This document shows positions 7,101-7,538 of a stretch of DNA of 7,538 bases, piece after piece. Both the position numbers and the translations under genes were made by a program. The stretch comes from Bacillota bacterium (GTDB lineage: Bacteria; Bacillota; Clostridia; Oscillospirales; Acutalibacteraceae): positions 1 through 7,538 of the forward strand of contig WQTL01000413.1 of the NCBI GenBank assembly GCA_009786275.1. The letters run 5' to 3'. The stretch's first letter is position 1. Every line of letters starts with the position of its first letter. The notes below the pieces were generated by a model. That model worked only from the letters and a program-made list of their open reading frames with translations. It was not told where the DNA came from and searched no databases.

Positions 7101-7538
7101 CGCTGCCCTGGGCGTCGGTGGTGATGGTGTCGACCAGAGTTCCGCTTGCCGTGCGAACCTCAAACACCGCGCCGGCAAGGCTGTAATCGCCGTTGGCGGG
7201 GGCGGCATTCGTCTTGTTCACGCGGATTACGCCCACCTGGGGCTGCTCGGGGATATCCACTCTGGACATAGCCAATTGCACGTTCTGCCCGGCATAGGCC
7301 AGGTGGACGACATAATCGGTGGCGTTGCGCACATAGCCCGTGGGTGCCGTCTTTTCCGAAATGGTGTAGTAGCCAAGTTTCAGCGTTTTGCTGGTGGCTT
7401 CGCCCGCGGCGTTCGTGGTCACGGTGTCCACCAGGTTGCGGTTTCCGTCATAAATCTCGAACACGGCCCCGGTCAGGGAATAGCTGCCCATGCTCGGGTT
7501 GGCGTTGCTTTTCCTGATGGTAATCTTGCCGGTCTGCG
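4090..7538 (-). CDS. Large SpaA/Cna-B repeat surface adhesin with sortase signal (partial, N-terminus outside window)
   Basis: The frame is open to the right edge; 1148 residues are visible. The ATG at 7491 lies inside a repeat and is not the true start. Ten consecutive SpaA-type prealbumin-like domains are visible, with boundaries near 7240, 6943, 6649, 6352, 6040, 5713, 5392, 5008, 4639 and 4363. Each has a strand-A Lys (for example ITIRK), a GAVFEI-type strand in most, and a Glu in the EKTAP-GY-type motif. These are the hallmarks of domains that form internal isopeptide bonds. The first four units are 98-99 residues long and closely alike; the later six are more diverged and longer (92-128). 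Then follow a Pro-rich linker (12 triplets with Pro in the middle), YPKTGD, a hydrophobic helix (LVGWLLLIMVACGGAAALLF) and RRKK, so it is a cell-wall-anchored protein. No signal peptide or ligand-binding head is visible. It is encoded first here and overlaps the pilin-like gene, so a role in mating-pair attachment is likely. It resembles 'collagen-binding' surface proteins carried by C. difficile conjugative elements. Confidence 0.93.
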   Translation of the reverse strand, partial: QTGKITIRKSNANPSMGSYSLTGAVFEIYDGNRNLVDTVTTNAAGEATSKTLKLGYYTISEKTAPTGYVRNATDYVVHLAYAGQNVQLAMSRVDIPEQPQVGVIRVNKTNAAPANGDYSLAGAVFEVRTASGTLVDTITTDAQGSANTKQLPLGEYKITEKTAPAGFRRNTATFSASLTYGNQDTAVVYEDVTVPEQPQMGKINLKKTNATPAMGEHPLNGAVFEIFDGSTLVDTLTTNAQGEAQSKALKLGSYSVKEKTAPYGFVLNTNSFTAKLEYAGQDEEFAYTTTTIAEEPQRGVIRLTKTNSNPSMGDYSLKGAVFEIRNAQDKLVDTITTDASGLANSKELPLGSYTVSEKTAPYGFVRNKNTFGAQLTYAGQTVSVTYTDVVIAERPQTGKITVIKMDAETGTIAQGDATLAGAVFEVFASDKSTLMDTIYCAADVKATTKELPLGTYYVREKTPPVGYNLNCDFHKVDIVYAGQEIEVTGSSRDLENEVIKGQIAITKHLDEPMEGYDDPQIEQPLEGAVFQIYLKAAGSYEDAKDTERDLLTTNAHGYAISKKLPYGIYTVKEIEAPSDVKLVEPFDVFISQEGKIYRFILNDIAFRALIKVVKVDAETGKTIPAAGTTFRIRDLATGEWVSQHINYPTPMDLTEFETAPDGTLVLPEPLKSGEYELVEIAAPRGYLLSQEPVKFTVHSSNGQEMVTVTMANKPAMGKTTVEKTGNILTGAKEIETIFGPQYLPLFEMGYLVGAEFDVVASEDIVTPDGTVRAKKGDVVDHIVTGEGGAATSKELYLGEYELVETHCPENYVLDPMPHPVSLVYEDQTVAVVTSQIGITNARQLIEIELLKKMEGFDAFDMFEDVIFGLYTAEDIYAENGDLLVPKDSLILTQDSLMALAALDTDGKGRFEGELPFAKYYVLELQTAEGFILNNTKYPVDASYTGENNVVTRIKVNGGEPIVNKRALGELRILKLDAHTHEPLQGAKFGLYQGDEKIGEGVTDENGYVKFTDLPCGEYQVRELEAPEGYVLVEEIWTINIREDGQKVLLEVLNQKQPGEPDEPDEPDIPEEPNEPAEPTEPDEPKEPEQPTEPDKLVPPPADYPKTGDNLKLVGWLLLIMVACGGAAALLFNRRKKEFELEKDANETK
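4114..4117 (-). promoter_or_regulatory. Ribosome binding site of the pilin-like gene, inside the adhesin 3' end
   Basis: The minus strand reads GGAG, ten bases before the ATG at 4103 and four before the ATG at 4109. It lies within the last codons of the surface-protein gene, which suggests that the two genes are translated from one message. Confidence 0.6.
4255..4362 (-). repeat. 9-bp-period coding repeat for the Glu-Pro-X wall-spanning linker
   Basis: Twelve successive triplets of residues carry Pro in the centre, mostly as EPx (x = D, N, A, T, K or E). At the DNA level this is a degenerate 9-base tandem repeat. It directly follows the last SpaA domain and precedes the sorting signal, the usual place of a linker that crosses the peptidoglycan. 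Confidence 0.85.
6352..7538 (-). repeat. Four tandem ~297-bp coding repeats (SpaA units 1-4)
   Basis: Units run about 7538-7240 (the first two bases at the window edge are incomplete), 7239-6943, 6942-6649 (294 bp) and 6648-6352. Units 1 and 4 align without gaps over 99 residues, with 55 identical by hand count. Shared blocks include PSMG-YSL-GAVFEI, LVDT-TT and EKTAP-G. The edge falls within the array, so more copies may lie to the right. Confidence 0.85.

Noticed and set aside
7489..7491. ATG as the start of the adhesin
   Set aside because: The upstream 15 codons continue the repeat consensus (QTGKITIRKSNANPS), and later units carry Met, or Asn in one unit, at the same place. The gene starts outside the window.

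Overview
The window looks like part of the transfer (conjugation) module of an integrative and conjugative element from a GC-rich Firmicute, most likely a gut Clostridia/Oscillospiraceae-type organism. The basis is the gene set and its order: a Maff2-type small pilin-like protein, a VirB6/TrbL-like CD1112-type membrane protein, a PrgI-type small membrane protein, a VirB4-like CD1110-type ATPase, and then what looks like a CD1108-type protein. This is the order I know from Tn1549/CTn-like elements of Clostridioides difficile and related bacteria. The Gram-positive cell-wall sorting signal on the large surface protein supports a Firmicute host. The species cannot be read from the sequence.

Every convincing gene lies on the minus strand, so transcription runs from the right edge to the left. 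From right to left: positions 7538-4090 encode the C-terminal 1148 residues of a very large surface protein. It has ten visible SpaA/Cna-B-like domains, a proline-rich wall-spanning linker and a YPKTG-type sortase signal; its N-terminus is outside the window. Its last codons overlap the start of a small secreted two-helix pilin-like protein (4103-3762). A 120-bp spacer follows, the only sizeable non-coding stretch, with AT-rich iterated repeats inside a near-perfect inverted repeat and a strong GC hairpin just before the next ribosome binding site. Then come the polytopic VirB6-like channel protein (3641-2730), the PrgI-like protein (2690-2412), the VirB4-like ATPase (2422-65, GTG start) and the first 21 codons of the next gene, which starts inside the VirB4 stop codon.

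Together the genes form a compact, largely translationally coupled operon for a Gram-positive type IV secretion system. VirB4 would power assembly or substrate transfer, the VirB6-like and PrgI-like proteins would form the inner-membrane part, the Maff2-like protein would be the pilin-like subunit, and the wall-anchored SpaA protein probably holds donor and recipient cells together. No promoter, oriT, attachment site, RNA gene or CRISPR array is visible. The most interesting points are the adhesin built into the transfer operon, a Lys/Glu-retaining but Asn-to-Glu-changed set of four tandem SpaA repeats, the atypical YPKTG sorting motif, and the structured spacer after the pilin gene.
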